Shown here one piece after another: positions 9,041 to 18,448 of a stretch of 64,000 nt of DNA. Each line of letters starts with the position of its first letter. The first letter of the stretch is position 1. The stretch is from SAR92 clade bacterium H921 (GTDB taxonomy: Bacteria; Pseudomonadota; Gammaproteobacteria; Pseudomonadales; Porticoccaceae). Under the pieces are notes generated by a model. That model had not been told where the DNA came from. It did no database searches and saw only the letters and a program-made list of their open reading frames with translations. The stretch covers positions 310,001-374,000 of the forward strand of contig JAOALD010000003.1 of NCBI GenBank assembly GCA_025153755.1, given 5' to 3'. The translations under genes and the position numbers were made by a program.

Positions 9041-9378
9041 AACTTTCCGACTATAGCTGCAAGGCTACGGATCCTGACGCAGCGGCTGTTTCTAGTGACG
9101 AGCTAGCACAACTGAGCGCCCAGATTCCCAACTGGTCTATTCAAACCCGTGACGGCCTGTCAAAACTTCAGCGTGTCTATAAATGTGCAGACTTCTTGTC
9201 GGCTCTAAGCTATGCAGAGAAAATAGGTGCGATTGCCGAGAACAATGATCATCACCCAGCTCTGATAATAGAATGGGGCAAACTAACTGTAAGCTGGTGG
9301 TCGCACAGTATCAATGGGCTCCATCACAATGATTTTGTGATGGCCGCAAAAACCGATGAGATCTTTAAAGCCCTATGA
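9037..9378 (+). CDS. phhB: 4a-hydroxytetrahydrobiopterin dehydratase
   Basis: Pterin-4a-carbinolamine dehydratase regenerates the pterin cofactor of aromatic amino acid hydroxylases and acts as a small accessory enzyme in folate-related pathways. The 113-residue protein has the family motif with consecutive histidines in NNDHHPALI followed by SWWSHSINGL. The ATG at 9037 overlaps the tusE stop (ATGA). An in-frame TTG two codons earlier is unlikely. No phenylalanine hydroxylase gene lies nearby, so its partner is not known from this window. Confidence 0.93.
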   Translation: MKLSDYSCKATDPDAAAVSSDELAQLSAQIPNWSIQTRDGLSKLQRVYKCADFLSALSYAEKIGAIAENNDHHPALIIEWGKLTVSWWSHSINGLHHNDFVMAAKTDEIFKAL

Positions 9379-10463
9379 CCGTCAACCAGTACAGTGCCGA
9401 GAACTACCAGCGTCAACTCGAGTATAAAGTCAGTGCCTTTAGGGCTGCGGTTGCCAATCTAAACTTTCCTGAGCCTATTATTTTTACCTCCCAGCCATTA
9501 GGGTTTAGAATGCGCGCCGAATTCCGGATCTGGCATGAGAACGGTAGCGCACATTATGCTATGAACCGTCCCGGTGAAAAGCGGCCCTATATTATTGATC
9601 AGTTTCCCATAGGCGGTCCTTTGATCACCGAATTAATGGCGCCACTTTTAGAGGCCATTAATGACAATAGAGTACTGAGCAGGAAGTTATTTAGTCTAGA
9701 GTTTTTGACCACTACCAGCGGCGAAGCTCTCGTCACGCTCATTTATCACCGACCACTTGATGACGACTGGGAGTCTGCAGCAAGATTATTGCAAGATAGA
9801 TTTTCCATTGGCGTGATTGGCCGCAGCAAAAAACAAAAAGTGGTTTTACAATCTAATTTTGTCACCGAAATTTTGACCGTCGATGGTCGTGACTACAGTT
9901 ATCAACAAGTCGAATCAGGGTTCACCCAACCCAACGCCGAGATCAATACTCAGATGCTTTGCTGGGCCAGTCAAAACCTGAAAGGCAGCTCAGGTGATCT
10001 GGTGGAATTATACTGTGGTAACGGCAATTTTACCGCGGTCCTAGCTCAGCACTTTGACCAGGTTCTGGCCACTGAAGTTTCTAAAGTATCAGTTTCCTCG
10101 GCGCGTGATAATTTCTCGGCTAACCACATTGAGAATATCAACGTAATCAGAATGTCTAGTGAAGAGTTTACTCAGGCACTAAATAGAGAGCGACCCTTTA
10201 GAAGGCTTGCGGATATAGACCTAGACAGTTATAACTTTTCCACAATCCTGGTTGATCCACCGCGAGCCGGACTGGATGCAGACACATTAAAACTGATTAG
10301 CCGGTTCGACAATATTGTCTATATTTCCTGCAATCCACAAACGCTGGCTGACAATCTTAAGCAGATTTGTATTAGTCACCAAATAGAGTCTGCAGCGGTA
10401 TTTGACCAGTTCCCCTGGACCGCACACCTTGAATCCGGTGTGCTGTTAAAGAGAAAGCACTAG
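9375..10463 (+). CDS. trmA: tRNA (uracil-5-)-methyltransferase
   Basis: TrmA makes m5U54 in the T-loop of tRNAs. The 362-residue length matches the E. coli enzyme (366). The SAM-binding motif LYCGNGNFTAVLA lies near residues 213-226, DPPRAGLD near 295-302, the nucleophile Cys in YISCNPQTL near 317, and the catalytic Glu in the C-terminal AHLESG. There is no N-terminal TRAM or iron-sulfur region, which separates it from RlmC and RlmD. The start overlaps the phhB stop in ATGA, closing a tusE-phhB-trmA operon with two tRNA-modification genes. Its stop shares a CTAG with the opposing DUF2489 gene. Confidence 0.96.
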   Translation: MTVNQYSAENYQRQLEYKVSAFRAAVANLNFPEPIIFTSQPLGFRMRAEFRIWHENGSAHYAMNRPGEKRPYIIDQFPIGGPLITELMAPLLEAINDNRVLSRKLFSLEFLTTTSGEALVTLIYHRPLDDDWESAARLLQDRFSIGVIGRSKKQKVVLQSNFVTEILTVDGRDYSYQQVESGFTQPNAEINTQMLCWASQNLKGSSGDLVELYCGNGNFTAVLAQHFDQVLATEVSKVSVSSARDNFSANHIENINVIRMSSEEFTQALNRERPFRRLADIDLDSYNFSTILVDPPRAGLDADTLKLISRFDNIVYISCNPQTLADNLKQICISHQIESAAVFDQFPWTAHLESGVLLKRKH

Positions 10464-10924
10464 TGATTTAGACGAATATCAATCAGCTTCTCAGCGCTAG
10501 ACTGTATAAATTCCGCATAGTTTTTTTCAATACTCTCGCGTTCGATGTTCAAGCGCCGCTTTTCCGAACGCTCCAACGTGGCCCAATCATCCAAAATAGG
10601 AATATGAGAGGTAGCTGCAGCAAGCTGCAAAAAGACAGAGAAAAGCTCAGCCTCCTCGGTGTTGGCAATGACCTTTTGCGATAGAAAACCAATACGCATA
10701 GCTGCTTCGGTTGCAGTTAAATCTTTTTGCACCAATGCCCGCGCAATAATTTGGATAGACTGTCGAGCGTCTTGATCACGGTCACCACGCTCTCGATCCT
10801 GCGCTTCAAAAACAGCTACCTTCCGTTGCTTTTGTCGAAATAACTGCAAAGACAAATACAGTGCATAAATAATTAGCGCAAGTAGCACTAGGCCAGCGGC
10901 TAAAACAATTTTAGTAAGGGGCAT
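10460..10924 (-). CDS. DUF2489 family membrane-anchored protein
   Basis: The 154-residue protein starts with one hydrophobic helix (about residues 5-25), then a basic linker and a helical cytoplasmic domain of the kind grouped as DUF2489. No catalytic motif is visible and the function is unknown. Its ATG overlaps the rmuC stop in TAATG, so the two proteins are translationally coupled, as seen in related gammaproteobacteria. The gene ends tail to tail with trmA, and the two stop codons overlap within the palindrome CTAG at 10460-10463. Confidence 0.8.
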   Translation of the reverse strand: MPLTKIVLAAGLVLLALIIYALYLSLQLFRQKQRKVAVFEAQDRERGDRDQDARQSIQIIARALVQKDLTATEAAMRIGFLSQKVIANTEEAELFSVFLQLAAATSHIPILDDWATLERSEKRRLNIERESIEKNYAEFIQSSAEKLIDIRLNH

Positions 10925-12237
10925 TATTCGGTTTCGTCTAGTTTTTTAAGTTCGGGGGTCTGATCTGTAGCAATAGGCATGGAATCATCCATGAGCTGTA
11001 AATCATCTGGTAGGTTTTTCTTAGTTTTGGCACCGAGTTTTTTAAGTTCTCCGGCACGGCGTACCAAATTACTACGCCCACTGGTCAGACGTTTGCGTGC
11101 TGTATCCCAAGCATCTTTACTTTTATCCAAATGTTTGCCGACATCATCCAACGCTTCGACATAGAGTACAAACTGGTCGTATAGGCCTCCAGCTTTATCA
11201 GCAATAAGCTGGGCATTGCGATTTTGATCCGCATAGCGCCACAGATTCTTAATCGTTCTTAGGGTCACCATTAAGGTGCTTGGGCTAACCAGTATAATGC
11301 CCCGGTCGTAGGCATCACGCATCATCTCCGGGTCATGGTCAAGTGCTACAACAAAGGCGGCCTCGACCGGCACAAAGATAAGAACAAAATCGAGACTGTT
11401 AACGCCCTCTAAGTTTTCATAATCTTTACCACTAAGACTCTTAACGTGGGCGCGCAAGGAGTTTAGATGCTGTCGTAGGCAATGCGCTTTGGTCTCTTCG
11501 TCCTCGGCGTGAAAGTACCGTTCATAATCGATTAGACTAACCTTGGCATCAATAACAATATCGCGCCCTTCCGGCAGGTGCACAATCACATCTGGATTGC
11601 GCCGCTTGCCGGCCTCATCCTTGAGCGCCACCTGAGTTTCATATTCACGTCCATTGGTTAGACCTGAGTCTTCAAGTAACTTTTCTAATACAAATTCGCC
11701 CCAGTTACCCTGAGCCTTGTTGTCGCCACGCAATGCGTTAGCCAAACTGACTGCATCGGCGGAGATCTGCAAAGTTTGCTTTTGTAACTCGCTTATCTGC
11801 CCTGCTAACTTATTGCGATCGGCATTTTCCTTATCATAGGCACTTTCGACCTGCTTGCGAAAATCACCAATATCTCGACGCAGGGGATTCAGAGTAACCT
11901 CTAAGGCCTCTTTATTCTGTAAAGAGAACTTCGCCTGTTTATCTTCAAATATTCGATTGGCAAGGTTTTCAAACTCTTGACCCAGAGTCTGCTTGGCATC
12001 CTGAAGCATTTTTAATTGAGCTTCATATTGATTTTGTTGCCCCACCAGCCGCTGTTCAAGTACGCCATTGGCGGTAGTAAGTTGCAGTCGAATGGCACCG
12101 AGCTCTTGCAGCTCAGCATCTGTCTTGGTACGACCAGACCGACTCAACCACTGACTGATTAGCAGCCCTAGAGCCAAGCCTAACAACAGACCACCAAGGG
12201 CCCACAAAAGTAAATTCATATCATTAGTTATTTCCAT
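10924..12237 (-). CDS. rmuC: DNA recombination protein RmuC
   Basis: RmuC is a predicted nuclease-fold protein that limits DNA inversions at short inverted repeats. The 437 residues show an N-terminal membrane helix (about 8-29), a long heptad-rich coiled coil (about 45-185), and the RmuC core beginning near KAQGNWGEFVLEKLLEDSGL (about 190). The endonuclease-like motif containing DVIVHLPEGRDIVIDAKVS (about 235-255) has the DxK spacing of PD-(D/E)XK enzymes. The C terminus carries a second helical region rich in Lys. It heads an operon with the DUF2489 gene and is divergent from the AddB-like gene. Confidence 0.93.
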   Translation of the reverse strand: MEITNDMNLLLWALGGLLLGLALGLLISQWLSRSGRTKTDAELQELGAIRLQLTTANGVLEQRLVGQQNQYEAQLKMLQDAKQTLGQEFENLANRIFEDKQAKFSLQNKEALEVTLNPLRRDIGDFRKQVESAYDKENADRNKLAGQISELQKQTLQISADAVSLANALRGDNKAQGNWGEFVLEKLLEDSGLTNGREYETQVALKDEAGKRRNPDVIVHLPEGRDIVIDAKVSLIDYERYFHAEDEETKAHCLRQHLNSLRAHVKSLSGKDYENLEGVNSLDFVLIFVPVEAAFVVALDHDPEMMRDAYDRGIILVSPSTLMVTLRTIKNLWRYADQNRNAQLIADKAGGLYDQFVLYVEALDDVGKHLDKSKDAWDTARKRLTSGRSNLVRRAGELKKLGAKTKKNLPDDLQLMDDSMPIATDQTPELKKLDETE

Positions 12238-12328
12238 GATCTTATTGTATCAGCCTACTGTCAATTGCACCGCTGTTTTGCCATTATAGTAACCTCTTTA
12301 CTCAATAATAGAAGCGGCCAATCCAAGG

Positions 12329-14962
12329 ATGTTGCCACCACTTATAGACATAGAACCGTTTCGTGATGCAATACTGCGGGATCATCTTATCTTAACGCCC
12401 AACCATCGTCTGGCGGCTAAGATTACTGATGCCTGGGCTTCGGCAAACCAAAATTCCGTGTGGACAGCACCCCGAGTGTTTTCGATTGACCACTGGCTTA
12501 AACATTGCTGGGATGAACTTCAGGATCAGAATCATAGCCTGGTAAGTGGGCTATCTGTTGTGGGCTCACAGCAAGGACGCTATTACTGGGAAAGAGCCAT
12601 TGCCAAACACGATCCCGAGCACAGTAGCAGCCATGCCAAAATTGCTAGCGATACCTTAAAAACACTGCAAAACTGGAATCTCAAAACCGAAGACATTGCA
12701 GAGCAAACATCTGCAATGGACCACTTTAAACGCTGGCTCGGTACCTTTAATGAGTTGCTGAGCAACAATCATCTCATTACTCAACAAGAAGCATGGCAGC
12801 TTATAGAGCAGGGTTTCATATGCGGGGCTTTGAAGCGGGAAGAGCAGATTCTACTCTATGGTTTTCAGTCTACGCCACCCCTGCCAACTAATATTATTTC
12901 TATAGCAAGTAGCCAAATTAGCAGCATACAAACTATGCAAAATAATGGCTACGCAGTTCGTATAGCAGCACAGGACCAGCATCAAGAATTGCGCTTGGCC
13001 GCCCATTGGGCTGCCCAGCAACTCCAGATAAACGCCCAACAACGAATTGGCTTAGTAGTACCGGATCTCAACAATAGCCTCGATCAGGTTAGCCGAATAG
13101 TGAACGAAGCTCTTACCACCGAGGGCACCGAAACCGTTGTCAATATTTCTGCTGGCAAACCATTAGCTGATACAGCTTTGGTTAATAGTGCACTTGAGTT
13201 GATTGGTATACTGCAACACAAACGCTCACTACACGAATGGTTACAACTGCTTTACTCACCCTACTGCGCCTTTAGCCAGCTACCAGTTCAATTTTGTGCT
13301 GAAGCTGAATTAGCATTGCGCAAGACTCGCCGATTTGATTTCACCCTCGAGCAGTTTTTGTCTGCAGTTATTCCACAAGGCGAATCCGAGCAACGGGAGC
13401 TTTCCCTGTTAGTTTTGCAACCTTTGATTGAGTTAAAAACCTTTTCCAGACTCAAGACCAACAGCCAGAAGACCTTCTATGATTGGGCTGAATTTTTTAC
13501 TCAGTTTTTGACCGCCATGGCTTGGCCGGGCGAACGTCAACTGAACAGTATCGAATACCAGCAAAGACAGCATTGGACCAGACTACTAGAGCAATTTTGT
13601 AGCCTTGATAATCTGGACATTAAAGTCAGCCTTGTCTCGGCGCTCAAACACCTGCAGCAACTTGCTCGTGAATCTATCTTCCACCCACAAACCGCTGACG
13701 CGCCGCTACAGATACTAGGGCTTTTGGAGGGTGCCGGTCTGCGCTTTGACCAGTTGTGGATAGTCGGCATGCACAACCAGAACTTCCCTGCCTCAGTAGC
13801 AATTAACCCGCTGTTGCCAGCGGAGTTTCAGCGCCACCACAGAATGCCCCACAGTTTGCCAGAGCGAGAACTACAGATTGCTCAAGAGCTGTTAACTGAT
13901 TATAAAAATAATACCGGGTACCTCATTGTGAGCTATCCGCTCATGCGTGGCGAAGAGAAACTGGAGGCGAGCCCGTTGATAGGTTCTTTCGCTCCGGCTC
14001 AAAATTCGGAGCTACTCAAACTACCACACACCCATCCTCCATGGTTGTCGAGGCCTGATCAATGTGTTCTGATCAAAGATAAGGCTCCCGCCTATAATCC
14101 AAATATTGAACGTATTAGCTTGGGTAGCACGGTTCTACAAAATCAGTCAGTCTGCCCATTTAATGCATTCGCTATTCACCGCTTAAAAGCTGAACCCCTA
14201 GAGGAACCCAGCCAAGGTTTAAGCGCCATGGATAGAGGCACCTTACTCCACGAGATCCTCTATCGTCTATGGCATATCTGGCAGTCATCGGCGGTGCTAA
14301 ACGCGCTATCAGATCAGCAGATTCGAGATCAGGTCACCTCGGTGATTGCCACTATTTTGCAAGAATGGGCTCCCAGGTTCCCTATTTTACAGGGGATTAA
14401 CTTCTGCGGGATCGAGCAGCGCCGCCTAGAGAAATTGATTGGCCAATGGTTAGAATTAGAACAGCGTCGTGCCGCCTTTGAAATCGCCAGCCTTGAAAGT
14501 AAAGCTAGTCTGCGCTTTGGTGATTTAGAAATTTCGTTGCGTATTGATCGCATAGATCGGATCGATGACAAGCTACTCATTATTGATTACAAATCAGCCA
14601 GTGTAAAACCTTCCAGCTGGTTGGGTGACAGACCCATAGATCCACAACTACCGCTGTATGTTCTAGCTAATAATCCGGTAGCAAATGGCTGTGCTTTTGC
14701 ACAAATCAAGGGTGGCCTAATTAAATTTGTAGGTGCCAGCGACAGCGAGCTAATAGTTGAGCAAAAACCCGTTGATGACTGGCCTGCACAGGTTGACCAA
14801 TGGCAAACAGCGCTGACAAATCTCGCCGCTGAATTCACCTCTGGCCAAGCTGACATGGTAGTCTTTGATAATAATATCTTTGGTTTTCAAAACCATTTGT
14901 TGCCCCTAAATCGCTGGTTAGAAGAGCCTGAAATTACTGCGCTAATGCTCAAGGCCTGCTGA
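12329..14962 (+). CDS. AddB-like PD-(D/E)XK exonuclease (TIGR03623-type)
   Basis: This 877-residue protein has the plan of the AddB-like partner found beside a UvrD-type helicase in many gammaproteobacteria: an N-terminal inactivated helicase fold starting LTPNHRLAAKI (no Walker A Lys), a middle region with the helicase-like stretch LLEGAGLRFDQLWIVGMHNQ (about 468-488), and a C-terminal RecB-type nuclease with LRIDRIDRID and LLIIDYKS (about 738-757) giving the Asp and Lys of the active site. One Cys of the family iron-sulfur site is present in SVCPFNAF (about 606), but the usual C-terminal Cys cluster is not seen. Its stop overlaps the next start in TGATG, so the two subunits are made together. 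Confidence 0.88.
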   Translation: MLPPLIDIEPFRDAILRDHLILTPNHRLAAKITDAWASANQNSVWTAPRVFSIDHWLKHCWDELQDQNHSLVSGLSVVGSQQGRYYWERAIAKHDPEHSSSHAKIASDTLKTLQNWNLKTEDIAEQTSAMDHFKRWLGTFNELLSNNHLITQQEAWQLIEQGFICGALKREEQILLYGFQSTPPLPTNIISIASSQISSIQTMQNNGYAVRIAAQDQHQELRLAAHWAAQQLQINAQQRIGLVVPDLNNSLDQVSRIVNEALTTEGTETVVNISAGKPLADTALVNSALELIGILQHKRSLHEWLQLLYSPYCAFSQLPVQFCAEAELALRKTRRFDFTLEQFLSAVIPQGESEQRELSLLVLQPLIELKTFSRLKTNSQKTFYDWAEFFTQFLTAMAWPGERQLNSIEYQQRQHWTRLLEQFCSLDNLDIKVSLVSALKHLQQLARESIFHPQTADAPLQILGLLEGAGLRFDQLWIVGMHNQNFPASVAINPLLPAEFQRHHRMPHSLPERELQIAQELLTDYKNNTGYLIVSYPLMRGEEKLEASPLIGSFAPAQNSELLKLPHTHPPWLSRPDQCVLIKDKAPAYNPNIERISLGSTVLQNQSVCPFNAFAIHRLKAEPLEEPSQGLSAMDRGTLLHEILYRLWHIWQSSAVLNALSDQQIRDQVTSVIATILQEWAPRFPILQGINFCGIEQRRLEKLIGQWLELEQRRAAFEIASLESKASLRFGDLEISLRIDRIDRIDDKLLIIDYKSASVKPSSWLGDRPIDPQLPLYVLANNPVANGCAFAQIKGGLIKFVGASDSELIVEQKPVDDWPAQVDQWQTALTNLAAEFTSGQADMVVFDNNIFGFQNHLLPLNRWLEEPEITALMLKAC

Positions 14963-17900
14963 TGAATAAGGTAAATGATCTGTCACAACGTCAACAGGCA
15001 CTGGATCCGCAACAGAGCTTTATTGTTTCGGCGCCTGCGGGTTCGGGCAAGACCGGTCTTATTACGCAGCGAGTTCTGCGCCTTTTATGCACTGTAGATA
15101 ACCCAGAGGAAATTCTTAGTATCACTTTTACGCGCAAAGCTGCGGCAGAGATGGCGAGCCGTATTCACAGCGCTCTTGCTGCGGCTGCTTATGAGCCGAG
15201 ACCGGACAATGACTATGAGAGTGAAACCTGGGACCTTGCAGCACAGGCTGTCGCGCGCAGTACAGAGCTCGGTTGGAACCTGCTGGAAATGCCCGGACGC
15301 CTGCGGATCCAAACCATCGATGGCTTCTGTCGTTATATCGCCAGTCAGTTTGCCCTGGAAACCAAACTTGGTGCCCTGCCAGAACCCAGTGAAAATCCAC
15401 AGGTACTCTACGAAGTCGCCGCCCGTTCTCTACTTGAAAAGATTGAGCAAAACACTGAAACGGCAACACAGATTGCTGTGCTACTGGGGCACACAGGTAA
15501 TGACCTAAGCCGTTGCGAACGTCTGCTTGCTGATATGCTAATGAAACGTGATCAATGGCTGCCATTAATATTTAATGCTGCCGATAATCAGCAGTATTTT
15601 CAGCAAGTGATCGATCAGGTGATTGGTGAAACTCTTTTGCATCTCAACGATGCATTAATGCCAATCGCAGGTGAACTGATCGAACTAGCAGACTTTGCTG
15701 CCAATCATGTTGATACAGAAAAAAATCCACAGCTCTGTGAATTGGCGGGAATTATTGACTTGCCCGACCCTAGCCTCAATGGCATAGGGCAGTGGAAGCT
15801 TCTGCTGAGCCTACTGGTAACCGGCAAACATGACATACGTAAGACGCTGACCAAAAACGAGGGCTTTCCCACAGACCAAAAAGACGCCAAAGCACGAATG
15901 ATGGTCCTGCTCGATTGGTGTCGTGCGCAACCAGCTATCAAAGACCTAATAGCAGGTGCGCTGAGCCTGCCAGATGCCGAAATAAATACTGAACAGCAGC
16001 TAATACTGGATGCCTTGGGGCATCTTCTACCTCGACTCGCGGCCGAGCTCGAAATGGTGTTTAAACAACAGGATCAGTGCGACTATCCAGCTATTACTCT
16101 TGCCGCGCTTGAAGCCATTGAGCCCTCTCCCGAAGATGAGTCGATTTCAGATATAACTCTGCGTCTGGACTATCAGCTGCAACATATATTAGTAGACGAA
16201 TTTCAAGACACCTCGGGGTCGCAGATAAAACTGCTCGAACATCTGATTGCCGGCTGGCAACCTGACGATGGACGAACATTATTTCTTGTTGGCGACGCCA
16301 TGCAATCACTTTATGGTTTTCGCAATGCCAATGTCGGCCTGTTTATAAATGCTCAGCGCCATCCAGTGGGGCCTGTGCAGTGTACTCCACTATCCTTAAC
16401 CGCTAACTTTCGCTCAGAGCAGGGTATTATTGACTGGGTAAACCATGGGTTTAAAAGGGCCTTTCCAGTTTCCCCAGATATTAGCCGTGGGGCCGTCCCC
16501 TACTCACCCTCGGAAGCTTTTAAAGGTCTTGGAAATGGTCCAGCTGTTAGCTTTCAGGGTTTTACCGGCGATGCTTGGGCGCAGCATGAAGCTGAGTATA
16601 TAGCTGCAGTATGTAGCCACATTTCGTCCCATAAACCCAAGGAATCTATTGCTATTTTGGTCCGCGGCCGCAGTCATTTAAAAGCAATTGTGCCTGAACT
16701 ACGGGCCGCTAAATTAAACTGGCAGGCGATTAATATCACTCCATTAGCCAGCCGCATGCCGGTGATAGATATGCTCTCGCTGACTCGCGCTCTGTTATCA
16801 CCAGCAGATAAAATCGCCTGGCTCTCGGTGCTGCGAGCACCATTCTGTGGTTTAAGCTTGGCCGATCTATTGGTAATTTCAAATAGCACTAGTGGCAATC
16901 CAAAACATAGCGATGCTATTTTGGAACAGCTACACAGACTCCAAGAATCAGAATCCTTCGTCCAAATTTCTCCTGATGGCCAACTTTGTCTGCAACGCAT
17001 TATTCCCATTTTGCTTGACGCTTGGCGAAACCGTGGGCGCAAGAACCTACGCGATGCACTAGAGCAACTCTGGCTCTCATTAGGCGGTGCAAACACGCTG
17101 ATCGCCCCAAATGACTTGGATGATGTGCGTGCCTATCTAGATTTGCTTGAGCTCTGGCAAGAGGCTGGTACGTTAAAAGACTGGCGTGGATTCCAACAAG
17201 CCGCAGAGCGACTCTATGCGACACCCTGCCCGCAGGCAGAACCGAACAAAGACAACGTAATTCAAATAATGACCATTCACCAATCTAAGGGACTTGAGTT
17301 TGACCATGTGATCTTGCCAGGCCTAACTCGCGGCTCTGGTTCCGATAAAAAGCCCCTACTGCGCTGGCGTCAGCATATTGATGGGTTCAATCAGATGTCT
17401 TTAATAATGGCACCACTTGGAGCCCATGATGAAGAGGACGACAGTGTCTATCAATACTTAAAATACGAAGACAGGGTTAAGACAAGACTAGAAAATACTA
17501 GAGTGCTCTATGTAGCCGCAACTAGAGCCATAAGCAAACTGTACCTATGCGCCAGCCTGATACCAACAAAGAAACAGGGCTGGCAAGCGCCGGGACAAGG
17601 AACTTTGCTAGCCCCTATTTGGCCCACAATCGAGGAAGGTATTAACAGTGGTCAATACCAGATAAATCAATTGGATTTAGGTTCGACCACGAGTCCTAAA
17701 GTACAACCAGTTTCCAGCGTTAAGCCCAAACTAGATAGTATTCGCCGTCTACCTGGCCACTTTGAGGTCCCAGCTCTAAAGCCAAGTTCAATGACCCTTG
17801 GGACAGAGCAAATCCAGTCAGCTCCCTCTAGCCACGAGGCGGAAGAGCTTTCAATGCGTGCGCGTTTTTCGGGAACGGTTATGCACAGAACACTTAAACA

Positions 17901-18378
17901 GATAGCCAACGAGGGTCTTGATAACTGGCCCCAACTTCGTCTGCAACAGCTACCATTAGCCTGGGCTGCGCAACTAAAAGAACTTGGCATACTGGCGACC
18001 CCTGAAGAGCTTGAGAGTCTCAGTACGGCTCTTGTAACCATGCTGGCAGACACAAAGGGTCAGTGGATTTTGCATGCTCATACAAATGGTCAATGCGAGC
18101 AAGCCCTAGGCTACCATCATCATGAAAGCAATTATTCTGGAACTTCAGTTATAGACAGAACCTTTGTCGATGAAGGTATTCGCTGGATCATTGATTACAA
18201 ATTTTCTAAACCTACTGCGACAGAAACTGAACAGCAGTTTATTACCCGCCAGAAAATGACCTATCAGGCACAGCTAAAACATTATGCCAATTTGTACCTA
18301 GCACTTGAGAGTAATCCAGTGCGCTGCGCCCTATATTTTCCACAAATCCCCTTGTTTATTGAGCTAGAAGCCGAATAA
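14962..18378 (+). CDS. AddA-like UvrD-family helicase with RecB nuclease domain
   Basis: This 1138-residue protein is the motor and nuclease subunit of an AddAB-type double-strand break resection complex. Walker A is SAPAGSGKT (about 24-32), motif Ia is ITFTRKAAAEMA (about 54-65), Walker B is ILVDEFQD (about 409-416), motif III is VGDAMQSLYGFR (about 443-454), motif V is TIHQSKGLEFD (about 773-783), and motif VI is VLYVAATRA (about 846-854). The C-terminal domain contains DRTFVDEGIRWIIDYK (about 1063-1078), with the Asp and DYK of a RecB-like nuclease. It follows the AddB-like gene with a one-base overlap. Whether recBCD also exists cannot be judged here. Confidence 0.92.
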   Translation: MNKVNDLSQRQQALDPQQSFIVSAPAGSGKTGLITQRVLRLLCTVDNPEEILSITFTRKAAAEMASRIHSALAAAAYEPRPDNDYESETWDLAAQAVARSTELGWNLLEMPGRLRIQTIDGFCRYIASQFALETKLGALPEPSENPQVLYEVAARSLLEKIEQNTETATQIAVLLGHTGNDLSRCERLLADMLMKRDQWLPLIFNAADNQQYFQQVIDQVIGETLLHLNDALMPIAGELIELADFAANHVDTEKNPQLCELAGIIDLPDPSLNGIGQWKLLLSLLVTGKHDIRKTLTKNEGFPTDQKDAKARMMVLLDWCRAQPAIKDLIAGALSLPDAEINTEQQLILDALGHLLPRLAAELEMVFKQQDQCDYPAITLAALEAIEPSPEDESISDITLRLDYQLQHILVDEFQDTSGSQIKLLEHLIAGWQPDDGRTLFLVGDAMQSLYGFRNANVGLFINAQRHPVGPVQCTPLSLTANFRSEQGIIDWVNHGFKRAFPVSPDISRGAVPYSPSEAFKGLGNGPAVSFQGFTGDAWAQHEAEYIAAVCSHISSHKPKESIAILVRGRSHLKAIVPELRAAKLNWQAINITPLASRMPVIDMLSLTRALLSPADKIAWLSVLRAPFCGLSLADLLVISNSTSGNPKHSDAILEQLHRLQESESFVQISPDGQLCLQRIIPILLDAWRNRGRKNLRDALEQLWLSLGGANTLIAPNDLDDVRAYLDLLELWQEAGTLKDWRGFQQAAERLYATPCPQAEPNKDNVIQIMTIHQSKGLEFDHVILPGLTRGSGSDKKPLLRWRQHIDGFNQMSLIMAPLGAHDEEDDSVYQYLKYEDRVKTRLENTRVLYVAATRAISKLYLCASLIPTKKQGWQAPGQGTLLAPIWPTIEEGINSGQYQINQLDLGSTTSPKVQPVSSVKPKLDSIRRLPGHFEVPALKPSSMTLGTEQIQSAPSSHEAEELSMRARFSGTVMHRTLKQIANEGLDNWPQLRLQQLPLAWAAQLKELGILATPEELESLSTALVTMLADTKGQWILHAHTNGQCEQALGYHHHESNYSGTSVIDRTFVDEGIRWIIDYKFSKPTATETEQQFITRQKMTYQAQLKHYANLYLALESNPVRCALYFPQIPLFIELEAE

Positions 18379-18448
18379 CCTTCAATATCTAGAATAATTA
18401 AGTACAATGTCTAGTCAATTCAAACAGTTACTAGTTAGGAATACCAAC

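Noticed and set aside
15128-15565. 145-codon antisense frame within the AddA-like gene
   Set aside because: It lies opposite conserved helicase motifs and has no start signal.
18407-18448. Upstream ATG for the DAHP synthase
   Set aside because: No ribosome binding site, while AGGA stands before the ATG at 18449 and the resulting length fits the family.
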